This document shows positions 1 through 9,996 of a stretch of 64,000 bases of DNA, piece after piece (positions within the stretch are counted from its first letter, which is position 1; each line of letters opens with the position of its first letter). This DNA comes from Isoetes taiwanensis. Its lineage: Eukaryota > Streptophyta > Lycopodiopsida > Isoetales > Isoetaceae. A model generated the notes under the pieces. The model ran no database searches. It saw only the letters and a program-made list of their open reading frames with translations, and was not told the origin of the DNA. The stretch is from contig JAJEKV010000020.1 of the NCBI GenBank assembly GCA_021234155.1, forward strand, positions 14,943,268 through 15,007,267. The letters are read 5' to 3'. Made by a program: the position numbers and the translations under genes.

Positions 1-1620
1 CTTCCAGTTGTTCAGCAGCGCTAAGGGCCAGCCGCAGCAGAGATTTATCATCTGCTTTTTTCTTTTGATCAATATACTTCAGAGTGTTACTCATTGAATG
101 AATTTCCAACGGATATGAGCCACTGTCATATAACATTACTTCGTAGGGAACCGCTCTCTTTACTTTCAAAGTCATATGAAGCCAAGTTTTCTGAATTGAT
201 TCAATTTCCTGCCATTTGGATCTGCATAATGAAGCCCCCCAGATTTCACTGGCATATAGTATGACCGGCACTACTAATGTCTCAAAGAGCTTCTTCCGAA
301 GAGGCCAGTAGGTGATATGAGCATGCCGGCACATGTTCGCCATTGCATAAAATGCCTTCAGAGCTGCAGCCATTCTCACATCAACACCCTTTGTCCAAGG
401 TTTGCGACCGGTAAATATCTCATGCCCCAAGTATTTGTAAGATTGAGCTTGTGAGACCAATGCTCCCTGATAAAACAAATCGGCGGGCTTCAACCCAAAG
501 CTAACCCAAATTGTGAGCAAAATTTCTCCAATACGTCTAGCTGCTTCTGTAAATCTTCCACTATGTGGGAACATAAGAGGAGGTCATCTACATATAAGAG
601 GAGTATTACTAGCTCATGAAGGAGACGTGGAAAGCAGCATCCGGACTCCTTAAGGAGGTCTTCCAATTGATCAATGTACAGCCCGAATAAGGTGGGAGAG
701 AGTGTGCAGCCTTGCTTCATCCCGATGTCGCTAATAATCAATTCAGACTTGCCAGACGGAGTAACCACTCTGCCCCGGACTGATTCATACAGTATTCCTA
801 TAGCTTGGACCCATTCTCTTGGGACCCCAAGCTGAATTAAACGATCCAGCAACTTCTGACGTGGGACCGTGTCGAATGCCTTGGCAAAATCGACAAAGCA
901 ACATATCAACGGCTTACCTTTTGATTTGGCTTCTTCTATCAGAGTTCGGATAGTGAGCAAATGATCTATCGTTGAGAAGCCCCATTTGAAGCTTGCCCGC
1001 CCTCGTGCCCTTATGTTGTGCTCCTCAGCCCAAGAGTTTCAAATTAAATATCTTACCAAATAGCTTGGCGAGTATAGGACTGATCATGACTGTCCTGTAA
1101 TTTTGTGGCAGCAATACATCTCCATGTTTATGAATTGGGTGGATCATACTAGTTGTCCAAGCATCTGGGAACCCATCTCTAATGGCTTGGTTAAAGAGCT
1201 CTGAAATTAATCCAGCCAACTGGTCACCTCCATCCTTAAGGTGTTCAGCCAACAGACCATCAATGTCCTGCGATTTTCCCTTGGCTAGCCCGTCAATCCC
1301 TTGTTTCACATCCTCAAAAGTGACCACAAAGCTAGAGTTTTCCTCTTCTGTTAATTGCAGCCTGTCTTCTCCCTTAAAGTATAAGTGTAACGCATATGTT
1401 TTCCATGCTTGAAGATCCGTCAAAGCCAACTCTTTAGTTGGAGGAGCCAACTGTTTCCAGAACCATTTTCTGGAATGTTTTGATCTAAGTTCAAGCTGTC
1501 TTTGCTGCTCATGTATCCATGCTTGCTTTTTTTATTTGACCAGCCTTCTATATGTCTGCAACTTAGAAGGATTATCTATCTTTTTTTTGGCCTGCTTCAA
1601 TTCCATATCATATCAAGCGT
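1..1620 (-). pseudogene. LINE reverse transcriptase, 3' part, frameshifted and cut by the window edge
   Basis: Reverse transcriptase of a non-LTR retrotransposon, which would copy its RNA at a nicked chromosomal target. Reading leftwards on the minus strand: an NYR-type motif and 'AKLFGKIF' (about 1120-1040), 'STIDHLLTIRTL' (about 990-940), 'CFVDFAKAFDTVPR' (about 905-860), 'GMKQGCTLSPTLFGLYID' (about 720-670), the catalytic YVDD (about 594-583), 'YKYLGHEIF' (about 440-415) and 'VILYASEIWG' (about 270-240). The frame changes near 1025 and near 492, and a TAA interrupts the upstream part near 1527, so at least three lesions are visible. The endonuclease half is absent; homology stops near 1620 and unrelated repeats begin. 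The C-terminal end lies beyond base 1. The family is certain from the motifs; the exact clade is not. Confidence 0.9.
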
Positions 1621-1666
1621 TTCTGGGCTGAGTACCTCGCTTCTTGGTATGTTCACCATATGTTTA

Positions 1667-2209
1667 ATAACAGCTTATTCGACCGTTTTAGGGATATATG
1701 GTCTATGATTTCAAGATTTTTGTTATTTTTACATCCATACCAAACCCCCCTGGAACCCCCTGTTATTTTGCTACATATTCTAAACGAGGTGCACCCTGGA
1801 CTACCACAGTCGTCGGATTCATCGATCCTACGACCCAAATCGTATGTTAGGGCCCCCTGGGCACCTCTCATTTCGTTTATAGTCATTTATGATTGGAGGC
1901 GCCTATGATTTCTGAAATATGAAATACGATTTTGCCTAAGGTTTTGATGGAATATCGAACCTCTATACGACTTTGCCTAAGTTTTTAGAATATGAAATAT
2001 GGGAGCTCAAACCTCTACAAAAATAATTCAATGTCTTAACCAATATAACCAGTGAGCTAATGCGATTATTTTTTATCTTAAATCTATGTTTTTTTTTTAT
2101 AACAACTTATTCGATTGTTTTAGGGATATATGGTCTATGGTTGCAGGAATTGTTATTTTTACATCCATACCAAATCCCCCTAGAACCCCTTGTTATTTTG
2201 CTACATATT
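1667..2209 (+). repeat. Two copies of a ~112-bp direct repeat
   Basis: 1667-1780 and 2099-2209 share nearly the same sequence, beginning 'acttattcga' and ending 'ttttgctacatatt', with a few substitutions and small indels. Between them, at about 1913-2015, a ~50-bp motif ('cgattttgcctaag ... cctctata') also occurs twice. No coding capacity is evident; short ORFs here are the repeat read in several frames. It may be a remnant of an AT-rich dispersed element duplicated in place. Confidence 0.8.
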
Positions 2210-2470
2210 GGAATAGTAATGGAATTACAAAATGCATGGCACGGTCCAAAGTTTTTGGGTTTTTTTGAATTATGAACGGCATGGCATAGTCCAAAGTTTG
2301 CCTCCCCCCCACCCAAAAACCCAATATTAGCAAGCTTGCCTAACCCGCCCTACAACAATTCTTAAAATTTCAGGCTATCCACTATCCTGCGCAACATCAA
2401 AAATCAATGTGGCCAATTCTTAGCTCTTAGATTCCTTATTTTCAAATCGAAAGATCTAAAAAATTAGAAA
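2210..2470. other. AT-rich spacer
   Basis: No gene or clear element seen. It contains a short duplicated phrase built on 'ggca(t/c)ggtccaaagttt' at about 2237-2301. Confidence 0.4.
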
Positions 2471-2760
2471 AACTCTTAAATTCAACACTGTCATTCAACT
2501 TCTTTTGTTTTCTGGCCGCTTGTGTGGAGCTCGCTTTTGATGCTGAAAGCCTGTGAAGATATTCCTGGAGGTTGGGGTATATAAGGTTTAAAGTCTTCCT
2601 ATTATATTTTGTTATTTCGATGCCCAAAAGCAAAACTCTTGGATTCAACATCGACATCCAGCTTCTTTTTTCTGAACCTACTTGTATGTGGAGCTCGTTT
2701 GCAATGCTAAAAGTCTTCTTATTATATCTTTTATTCTGCTATCCATAAGCAAATTTTAGG
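2471..2760. repeat. Diverged tandem duplication, period ~163 bp
   Basis: Copy 1 starts at 2471 ('aactcttaaattcaac') and copy 2 near 2634 ('aactcttggattcaac'). Both then carry a 'cttcttttt' stretch, 'tgtggagctcg', 'aatgctaaaag' or its variant, and 'tcttattata'. The second copy lacks about 40 bp of the first. Nothing coding was recognised. Confidence 0.7.
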
Positions 2761-2826
2761 AGCCGTTTTTTTTCCCAGAGGCCTCGCTTATGCTTAGATC
2801 CTTTCTGGACTTGCTGATGCTAAGAT

Positions 2827-2870
2827 CGTGAGACTCTTTTTATTGAAGGACGTGAGACTCTTTTTATTGA
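2827..2870 (+). repeat. 24-bp tandem repeat, two copies
   Basis: The 20-mer 'cgtgagactctttttattga' occurs at 2827 and again at 2851, separated by 'agga'. It is exact over the 20-mer. Confidence 0.85.
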
Positions 2871-3299
2871 CAAGAACAAAGGCGCAATGCACAATGCACA
2901 GACACAATAAAACCCTAGTGGATAGGCTGACCCAACTAGGCAAAAACACCCGCCTATGCATAAGAAGAACACCGTAAATACATCTGCCAAATTATCTCTT
3001 TTTTATTATCAGCTAGAGATGAGCAACGATAAGCTTTAGTGATCTTATGCTGAACACAATGGAGAAGCTGCTGATCAGAGATGTTGTTAGCTTATGTTTC
3101 TTATTTAAGCTAGATGATAAGCCTCTATTCTTTCTTGAATGAGTCTTGAAAAGTGTTTGAATAGTTGACGAATAGTAATCTGGTTTCCTAAATGTTTGCA
3201 GAGTTTGCACAATTTAGGAAGGATCCTTCAGCTCTAGACCATTTCCAATGGATGCAACTAGAAGGAATGAAGTCAGCTACATTGACATTTTCAAGGCAT
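2871..3299. other. Spacer before the copia insertion, no gene seen
   Basis: AT-rich sequence with only short unconvincing ORFs. Its right end, 3281-3295 ('attgacattttcaag'), is repeated on the far side of the copia element at 8679-8693, outside the target duplication. Confidence 0.4.
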
Positions 3300-3304
3300 A
3301 GTCA
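3300..3304. repeat. Target-site duplication, left copy (agtca)
   Basis: 'agtca' directly abuts the TG end of the left LTR and is repeated exactly at 8670-8674 after the CA end of the right LTR. A 5-bp duplication is standard for Ty1/copia integrases. Confidence 0.9.
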
Positions 3305-3815
3305 TGTTAAACAATGAGTGAGTAAGAGGATTAAATCAAAACTTGAATCAATAGTATGGCAACTAACTTAATATCTCATATAGCCTATACATTCACCATA
3401 AATACTTAGAATTTGAACTCAATAAGAGGCTATACTATCGAACAACATCAAATGAATTGATCTGTTCAAAACCGACATTCCCCTGGACAAATATTCAACT
3501 GAATAGTTCATCAAATGATTCGTCTTGAGTTTATCTTATAGATCGAATCCTAACCGCATGCAGGCGGTTCCGGATTCAACCATTTCGGTCGCCTTAGCAA
3601 TAGGCAGTTTGTCGATTCTATTCGACCGTTCGAACATTCTTAATTTATCATATTTACAATAACGACCATAGACCATAGGTTAAATTCTTATCACAACCAT
3701 TTATCATTGACTTCCCCTTTAACCTTAGGAATTTATTCTGCTATCTCCTTATCTCCATCATATGTCTTCGATATGCTCAGTTTCCTAACTATATCTAACA
3801 TTAATATTTCTTACA
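3305..3815 (-). repeat. 3' LTR of the copia element (511 bp)
   Basis: Begins 'tgttaaacaatgag' and ends 'atatttcttaca' on the plus strand, giving TG...CA ends. It matches 8182-8669 throughout except for an extra 23 bp at 3513-3535 and G at 3556 and 3632, where the partner has A. The 23-bp segment lies next to a 'ctataaga' motif (minus strand) that could be the TATA element, which is a guess. Confidence 0.95.
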
Positions 3816-3826
3816 TTCCCCTTCAT
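3816..3826 (-). promoter_or_regulatory. Polypurine tract of the copia element
   Basis: On the minus strand 'atgaaggggaa' lies directly against the first base of the 3' LTR. An RNase H-resistant purine run at this place primes plus-strand DNA synthesis. Position and composition agree. Confidence 0.85.
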
Positions 3827-3869
3827 GTTAGATATACTGTATCTGATGATCTGAGATAGCCTGTCTTGC

Positions 3870-6542
3870 TTAAGCATCTGTATCAAACTGTACCTTTCTG
3901 CATTTAGTCTCTTTCACTGTTTTTTCTGTAAAATCATAATCTTCTCCTGAGTATACAGTCAAAGCTGAACTTACACCAATATCTTCTTGCAGCTTCAAGA
4001 ACCTGTGTACTGGAAGCACTTTAGTTAACAAGTCAGCAAGTTGCTCTGAAGTTCTTATATACTCAACCGAAATTATTCCTTTTGCAACCATATCTCTTAC
4101 AAAATGAACATGAAGTTCAATATGCTTTGTTCGTTCATGAAGCACTGGATTTCTAGCTATAGCAATGCAGCTCATACTATCAATATAGAGTGGAGTGGGA
4201 TTTTGCTGAGCTGAACCTAACTCTTCCAATAATCTTCTTATCCAGACTACTTCTCTAGCTGCTAATGAGGCTGCATTGTACTCAGCTTCTGCCGTTGACA
4301 TAGCTATGCAATTTTGTTTTTTGCTTCTCCAAGATACTGTGCTGCCACCAACCTTTAAAATATACCCTGAGGTTGAAGCTCTAGTGTCTCTGTCTCCTCC
4401 CCAATCTGCATCAGAGTACGCAGTGAGCTCAAGATTGTTATTTGCAAATGTTAGCCCTTTATTGCTAGTTCCCTTTAAAAATCTAAGCACATGCTTAGCT
4501 GCACGCCAATGTTGCAAGCCTGGGTTATTCCCAAATCTACTTAACAAATTGACACAATAGGCTATGTCTGGTCTGCTGCAATTAGCCACATAGAGAAGAC
4601 ATCCCACTAGTTCCCTATATGGATAATGTTCCATCTCTATAATTTCCTTTTCAGTAGTAGGGCACAAATTGAGTGACAGTTTCTGGCCTGTAACCATAGG
4701 TGATCTCACACTATTGCATTCAATCATGCCAAATTTCTGTAGCATTCCTTGAATGTTGCTGTTTTGAGTTAAGGTAATCCTTTTGTGCTCTCGATCCCTA
4801 CTTACTTCAATTCCAAGGAACCTTTTAAGAGGTCCCAAGTCTGTCATCTTGAACCTGCTACTCAACAGTTTTTTGCAGCCATGTAGGCATTCCAAATTAT
4901 CACTTACCATAATATTATCATCCACGTATAATGCAATGATGCAAAAATGGTTTCTTTCCCTGAAAACATACAGATTACCATCATTTTCCAACTTATTGAA
5001 TCCTTGCTCTCTCAAGAATCCATCCATGCACAGATACCATTGTCTAGGCGATTGTTTGAGGCCATAAACAACCTTATTTAGCTTCCATACCTTATTTTTC
5101 CCTTGCTCAAATCCCTGAGCCTGCTGCATGTAAATTTCTTCATGTAGGTCAGCATTTAGAAAAGCCGTGTTCACGTCCATATGATGAAGTTCAAGGTCTA
5201 GTGCATTAGCAAAAGCAAGAAGAACTCTCAAACTAGTTAGCTTAACAATAGGTGAAAAAGTCTCATCATAGTCAATACCTTTTCGTTGAGAAAAACCTTG
5301 TGCAACCAAGCGAGCCTTAAATTTTTGTTCTCCATCATTGCCAATTTTCAGTTTATACAACCATTTGTTCTTTACAATATTTCTGTTCTCAGGCTTCTCC
5401 ACTAATTCATACGTTTGTGTTCTCATAAAAGATCTCATTTCTTCCTCCATAGCATTTTTCCATTGATCTGAATTTTCAGAATTTAGTGCTTCTTCATATG
5501 TTTTAGGCACACTAGGCTCTAAAATGGCCATTATATCACTAATCTCCAGATTAAGAGTTTGCAATCTCCTTGATGTGCCCGTGGAAGTTCTTCCATGTTT
5601 TTCTGGATCTATATCACTTAATCCTTCTCTCAATCTTTCAATTTCTGTACTTTTCTTCCTTGTGGACATTTTCTCTGTATTTATTTCTGCTTGCTTAGCA
5701 GCTTCTATTTCCATGCTTACTTCATTGTGATCTGATTTATTTTCCTCCTCACCTTGATGGAATGGAACCTGCACCATGTGTTCGTCATCATTTTCTATGC
5801 AAGTATTTGCTGGAGTATCCTTTAGTTCTGCAGTATTGTGCTCAAGATGTCCAAACAGGCCTTGTCTACTGTCAATCTCCTTCCTATTCTTATAAAGTAT
5901 GGCTTCATTGAACTTTACATCTCTACTAACAATAATGCTTCTTCTCTCTGGATCATAGATTCTATAGCCTTTAGACATATCGTCATAACCTACTAGAAAA
6001 CCTTTTATGGCTCTATCGTCTAGTTTTTTTCTTACTTCCTTGGGCACATGTGAGAAAGCTACACATCCAAAAGCCTTTAAATATTCATACCTTGTATTTG
6101 TCCTGCTCCACAAATTTTCTGCTATCTGCCCATTTATACTAGTGGAAGGTATTTTATTTTGGATATAAACCGCTGCCCTTACTGCTTCTTCCCATAAGTA
6201 ATTAGGCAGGCCAGAATGCTTCAACATAGCTCTCACACAGTCAAGAATGTACCTGTTTTTGCGCTCAGCCACTCCATTTTGTTGAGGAGTGTGGCTACAC
6301 GTGATTTGCCGTTTGATCCCTTTATCCCTGCAATATTTCTTGAACTGATCATTCACGAACTCACCTCCACGGTCTGATCTTATGCATTTTACTACTTTTC
6401 CAGTCATTCTCTCTGCTTCTGCTTCATAGATCCTGTAGTCTTTATAGGCTTGATTTTTTCGACTAAGAAAAAAACATTTAGTATACCTGGAATGATCATC
6501 AATGAAGGTAATAAAATACCTTTTTCCTTGCATGCTTTGCAC
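3870..6542 (-). CDS. copia Pol, downstream part: integrase core, reverse transcriptase, RNase H
   Basis: An 890-residue open frame, in frame with the Gag-protease ORF upstream but separated from it by one TGA and four codons. The GTG used as a formal start is only where the open frame is taken to begin; the real protein should be cleaved from a longer polyprotein. Integrase catalytic triad: D15 (in FIDDHSR), D57 (RSDRGGEF) and E93 (NGVAER), a D,D(35)E spacing. RT spans about 380-600 with 'LVAQGFSQ', 'HHMDVNTAFLN' and the catalytic YVDD at 539-542. RNase H spans about 705-840: 'DADWGGD', 'STAEAEY', 'YIDSMSCIAIA' and 'HERTKHIELHVHFVRD'. All key residues I can check are present. Products would integrate the element (integrase) and make cDNA from genomic RNA inside particles (RT/RNase H). 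Antisense ORFs over this region are shadows. Confidence 0.95.
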   Translation of the reverse strand: MQSMQGKRYFITFIDDHSRYTKCFFLSRKNQAYKDYRIYEAEAERMTGKVVKCIRSDRGGEFVNDQFKKYCRDKGIKRQITCSHTPQQNGVAERKNRYILDCVRAMLKHSGLPNYLWEEAVRAAVYIQNKIPSTSINGQIAENLWSRTNTRYEYLKAFGCVAFSHVPKEVRKKLDDRAIKGFLVGYDDMSKGYRIYDPERRSIIVSRDVKFNEAILYKNRKEIDSRQGLFGHLEHNTAELKDTPANTCIENDDEHMVQVPFHQGEEENKSDHNEVSMEIEAAKQAEINTEKMSTRKKSTEIERLREGLSDIDPEKHGRTSTGTSRRLQTLNLEISDIMAILEPSVPKTYEEALNSENSDQWKNAMEEEMRSFMRTQTYELVEKPENRNIVKNKWLYKLKIGNDGEQKFKARLVAQGFSQRKGIDYDETFSPIVKLTSLRVLLAFANALDLELHHMDVNTAFLNADLHEEIYMQQAQGFEQGKNKVWKLNKVVYGLKQSPRQWYLCMDGFLREQGFNKLENDGNLYVFRERNHFCIIALYVDDNIMVSDNLECLHGCKKLLSSRFKMTDLGPLKRFLGIEVSRDREHKRITLTQNSNIQGMLQKFGMIECNSVRSPMVTGQKLSLNLCPTTEKEIIEMEHYPYRELVGCLLYVANCSRPDIAYCVNLLSRFGNNPGLQHWRAAKHVLRFLKGTSNKGLTFANNNLELTAYSDADWGGDRDTRASTSGYILKVGGSTVSWRSKKQNCIAMSTAEAEYNAASLAAREVVWIRRLLEELGSAQQNPTPLYIDSMSCIAIARNPVLHERTKHIELHVHFVRDMVAKGIISVEYIRTSEQLADLLTKVLPVHRFLKLQEDIGVSSALTVYSGEDYDFTEKTVKETKCRKVQFDTDA

Positions 6543-6554
6543 ATTAATGGGTCC

Positions 6555-8165
6555 TCACAAGTCAGAATGTATCAAATCAAGTAGATCTCCAGCTCGTTCA
6601 TGCCTTTTTTGAAAGGGCAGTCTTGTACTTTTTCCCATCATGCATCCATAACAAGTGAACTCATTCATTCCTGCTGCAGTAATCATTCCTTTTCTGGTCA
6701 TTTCTTTTAGATTTTCTACATTAGCATGTCCTAGCCTCTCATGCCAAAGTTTTAAGGTTGGAATCTCCACTGAATTTATGCTGCCACACAAAGTTCTGTT
6801 ATAAAACCCAAACAGATTGCCCACACGTTTTGCAAGGAACTTGATTCTATTATTCTCAAATACTTTACAACAGTATTTGTCAAATACAATCTTGAACCCC
6901 AAGTCAACTAGTTGGCTAACAGAAATTAAGTTCCTTATAATGTTGGGAACTGCTAGTACATTTTGCAAATTAACTACATTGCCTTCCAAATCAAATAATT
7001 CAAGCATTCCAGATTCTTTAACTTCTTGCAACTCTCCATCTCCCATTTGGACAAATGTTGATTCTCTTTTCTTCCTCTGCTTGAGAGCATCAGTAGTTCT
7101 GACTACTGATCTCTCAGCTCCACTATCTATCACAAGCATATCACTAGTTTTGTTAGAGTTTTGACTTGAAACAGAGCAAGTGACAGCTGTACTTACCTCA
7201 GCTTCTGAGTCTTCTCCTTCAGTATTAACGTCTTGTGCCAAATTGACACTGCTGGCTCCTTCATTTCTGCCTCTTGTTGTGCTAAATTTCTTGTCAAAAC
7301 CAGTGTCCCTCTTGTTCTTATTCTTGCCTTTTCCAATCCCCTTAGGACTGGGACATGCAGCAGCCACGTGACCAACACCATCACAATTGAAACATCTATT
7401 CTCTTTTAACTTAGGGCAGTTGTTTTTTAGATGGCCATATGAATTACATCCATAACACGGTCCTATCTTTTTCTTTTCATTGCCAAATCTCCCTTTTCTT
7501 TTACCTGCAAACAAGATCTCTGCATTTTCTTCCTCTCCCTTCAATATTTTTTGCTGCTCAATTTCTGTTCTAATCATTAACTCAGCCTTTTCACGGTTTC
7601 TAGCAACTGTTCTTACCAAGGTGGACAGCTGATCATATTCTGAAAACGCTCTTGACAAGGAAAGCACATGGAAGTCTTTAGTAATTGGCACTCCTGCAGC
7701 CTCTAGATCTGTCACAATATTATCATACTTTTGAAAGAACACAGTCAGATTATCTTCCTCTTTGAACTTCAGCCTTCTTAATTCTCTGTCAAGCAATTCT
7801 ATTTGAGAAGAGTTTTTTACTTCATAGTGTTTGATCAGAAATTCCCACATTTCCCTTGGTGTTTTATTTTTGATTTTAAACATAATGCTAGAACTTAGCT
7901 TGCTAGCAATAATGCATCTTGCCTGGTGAGATCTTTTGGTGTTGCTCCCACTTGTTGGAACATTGACTGATGCCTCACTTCCACTTCCATCTCTGGTATT
8001 GGCAGCACTGCTCTCGCCTTCTTCAACATTGTCTCCTGATACAAGATCCCAGAGATCTTCTGCCATCAATACATCTTTCATTCTTTCCTTCCATGCTTGA
8101 AATCCTGCTTCCCCTTGAAATATCTCAACTCCATTGAGCAAGGAGGAACCAAGTCTAGTTGCCAT
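6555..8165 (-). CDS. copia Gag, protease and integrase N-terminus, ended by a premature TGA
   Basis: A 536-residue ORF whose ATG lies three bases past the PBS. Order: Gag core (about 15-215, with a 'LLDRELRRLKFKEEDNLTVFFQKYDNIVTDLEAAG' type region matching copia-type Gag), two CCHC zinc knuckles at C237-C250 and C258-C271 for RNA binding, a basic Ser-rich linker, and an aspartic protease with D347-S-G. Next comes the integrase zinc-binding region: 'LWHERLGH' with H475 and H480, then C505 and C508. The frame ends at 'LIHSDL' where the family continues with Cys-Gly-Pro. The stop is therefore a single-base change of a Cys codon to TGA (6557-6555), and the same frame continues as the 3870-6542 ORF. 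Gag and protease should still be made; integrase and RT only by readthrough. Confidence 0.95.
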   Translation of the reverse strand: MATRLGSSLLNGVEIFQGEAGFQAWKERMKDVLMAEDLWDLVSGDNVEEGESSAANTRDGSGSEASVNVPTSGSNTKRSHQARCIIASKLSSSIMFKIKNKTPREMWEFLIKHYEVKNSSQIELLDRELRRLKFKEEDNLTVFFQKYDNIVTDLEAAGVPITKDFHVLSLSRAFSEYDQLSTLVRTVARNREKAELMIRTEIEQQKILKGEEENAEILFAGKRKGRFGNEKKKIGPCYGCNSYGHLKNNCPKLKENRCFNCDGVGHVAAACPSPKGIGKGKNKNKRDTGFDKKFSTTRGRNEGASSVNLAQDVNTEGEDSEAEVSTAVTCSVSSQNSNKTSDMLVIDSGAERSVVRTTDALKQRKKRESTFVQMGDGELQEVKESGMLELFDLEGNVVNLQNVLAVPNIIRNLISVSQLVDLGFKIVFDKYCCKVFENNRIKFLAKRVGNLFGFYNRTLCGSINSVEIPTLKLWHERLGHANVENLKEMTRKGMITAAGMNEFTCYGCMMGKSTRLPFQKRHERAGDLLDLIHSDL

Positions 8166-8168
8166 TTG

Positions 8169-8180
8169 GCTCTGATACCA
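8169..8180 (-). promoter_or_regulatory. Primer binding site for initiator-Met tRNA
   Basis: Minus strand 'TGGTATCAGAGC', one base after the 5' LTR. It is complementary to the 3' end of plant initiator methionine tRNA and is the usual minus-strand primer site of plant copia elements. Confidence 0.95.
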
Positions 8181-8181
8181 A

Positions 8182-8669
8182 TGTTAAACAATGAGTGAGT
8201 AAGAGGATTAAATCAAAACTTGAATCAATAGTATGGCAACTAACTTAATATCTCATATAGCCTATACATTCACCATAAATACTTAGAATTTGAACTCAAT
8301 AAGAGGCTATACTATCGAACAACATCAAATGAATTGATCTGTTCAAAACCGACATTCCCCTGGACAAATATTCAACTGAATAGTTCATCTTATAGATCGA
8401 ATCCTAACCACATGCAGGCGGTTCCGGATTCAACCATTTCGGTCGCCTTAGCAATAGGCAGTTTGTCGATTCTATTCGACCGTTCAAACATTCTTAATTT
8501 ATCATATTTACAATAACGACCATAGACCATAGGTTAAATTCTTATCACAACCATTTATCATTGACTTCCCCTTTAACCTTAGGAATTTATTCTGCTATCT
8601 CCTTATCTCCATCATATGTCTTCGATATGCTCAGTTTCCTAACTATATCTAACATTAATATTTCTTACA
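8182..8669 (-). repeat. 5' LTR of the copia element (488 bp)
   Basis: Partner of 3305-3815. It lacks the 23 bp present there; the joint at about 8384-8389 is flanked by 'atc', suggesting a deletion across a 3-bp microhomology. It has A at 8410 and 8486 where the other LTR has G, both in a CpG-to-CpA context. As the 5' LTR it should carry the element promoter; no promoter element can be proved from sequence alone. Confidence 0.95.
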
Positions 8670-8674
8670 AGTCA
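8670..8674. repeat. Target-site duplication, right copy (agtca)
   Basis: Exact match of 3300-3304, directly outside the right LTR. Confidence 0.9.
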
Positions 8675-9877
8675 TCTAATTGACATTTTCAAGTATCTCG
8701 ATAGCATGTGAAAGCATACAACGACAATGTCTAATTGATGGGCACTCGCCACTCCATGATTTGATTCAGATCATATTCCTTTTCAACTATGTTTTTTCAA
8801 TCTTCTTCGAATAATACCTAACTTCAATAGATTTCCTCACAATTTTCTACTTACTCTAGTCAAGGGAAGCAGAAAGGTAAGATTTTTGGTAGAATTCTTC
8901 ATCTTTTGATAAAAACTATGTAAACAACAAAAATTGGATAATAATTCTGAGTTTTATCAATCCAAAGTAACTCTGACTGTAGGACGTTGGTCATAGATTC
9001 ACAACCAGGGGGCCTCTTTTGTTGGAGAACAATATCATTCTGGTTCTCCAAATGCATGTAGACCTTCACAAGATGCATGTAGTCCTGCTAAATAGGAGAA
9101 AGTCACGAGTCTATTCCTGGACAATGTTGTCACTCTGACACTCATGACAAGAGTATATTATGTGAATCTGTCAGGTGGAAGCACAAGAGGTTCATTAGGA
9201 TAAGCTATAGCCAAAGTTATGTTCAAATTATTTATAATTCTCCAAATGCTTATATATACTTCATGTTCATGAACTTGTTCAACAAATATCACTTTGAAAC
9301 CATGATTTATGGTTATAAAATTGTCTTGCAGGAGCCGTGAACAAGTTTCACTAGCAAAAAAAAGTAGCAAACATAAGAAGGCTCTTTGCTTCCATCTAAA
9401 ATCATGTATCTAGCTACTGATCATTGCACATCCTATAAGTATTAAAAACATTATGGAATATGTTATGGTGATATCATCAGGTCTATTGCAGTAAATGAGC
9501 TTCCATGCCACAACTGTGCAGTTTTCTATTACGCATGCTCTGCAATTTTTTGCCACTATAAGATCCCTTAGAATGACATTATTTTATACATCTAATGGCA
9601 TTTTGAAGGCACTTGTGAACTAGATGGCCGACACATTGAATGGAAGATTGGATGTTACAACAAATCAATTAGGAAGTAAAATGTACAACAATGCATTAGC
9701 ATGTTCATGGCAATGTTACAAATATCCCAACTACGAATTTGTACCAATGTTGTGCTGTTATTTGGAGAATGAATATAAATAATTTTGAAGTTGTGTATCA
9801 AATTTAAAACAATTTAAGTACTTCAAAATTGGGTAATCATATGCAATAGTAGGCGAGAATGTTGAGCATGTGATTTG
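8675..9877. other. AT-rich spacer, no gene recognised
   Basis: Only short ORFs without recognisable motifs (the longest about 70 codons). I see no TIR, LTR or poly(A)-ended element in it. Confidence 0.4.
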
Positions 9878-9965
9878 AATCTAGAATGGGACTCACAAGA
9901 AACCAACAAACCGCCCATAGATAGGCTTCTCATTCATCTCAGCAGATTTTCTACAATGGTGGACA

Positions 9966-9996
9966 GTGGGTAGCCGCACACATGCGAACTACCCAC
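9966..9996. repeat. Internal hairpin in array unit 1
   Basis: Inverted repeat with outer stem 'gtgggtag'/'ctacccac' and inner stem 'cgca'/'tgcg' around 'caca'. The same 31 bp recurs unchanged in unit 2 at 10805-10835. Confidence 0.75.

Larger units (their letters stand above)
3305..8669 (-). mobile_element. Nearly intact Ty1/copia LTR retrotransposon (5365 bp)
   Basis: Complete structure on the minus strand: 5' LTR (8182-8669), PBS (8169-8180), polyprotein ORF (8165-3870), PPT (3816-3826), 3' LTR (3305-3815) and a 5-bp target duplication. Domain order is Gag, protease, integrase, RT, RNase H, which defines Ty1/copia as against Ty3/gypsy. The LTRs differ by two substitutions and one 23-bp indel, so the insertion is recent compared with the surrounding decayed elements. 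The only coding lesion seen is a TGA at 6557-6555 inside the integrase. With readthrough or without that base change the polyprotein would be about 1430 residues, normal for the family. Confidence 0.97.

Noticed and set aside
4276-5730. Plus-strand ORFs of 68-94 codons inside the copia element
   Set aside because: Antisense shadows of the pol ORF.
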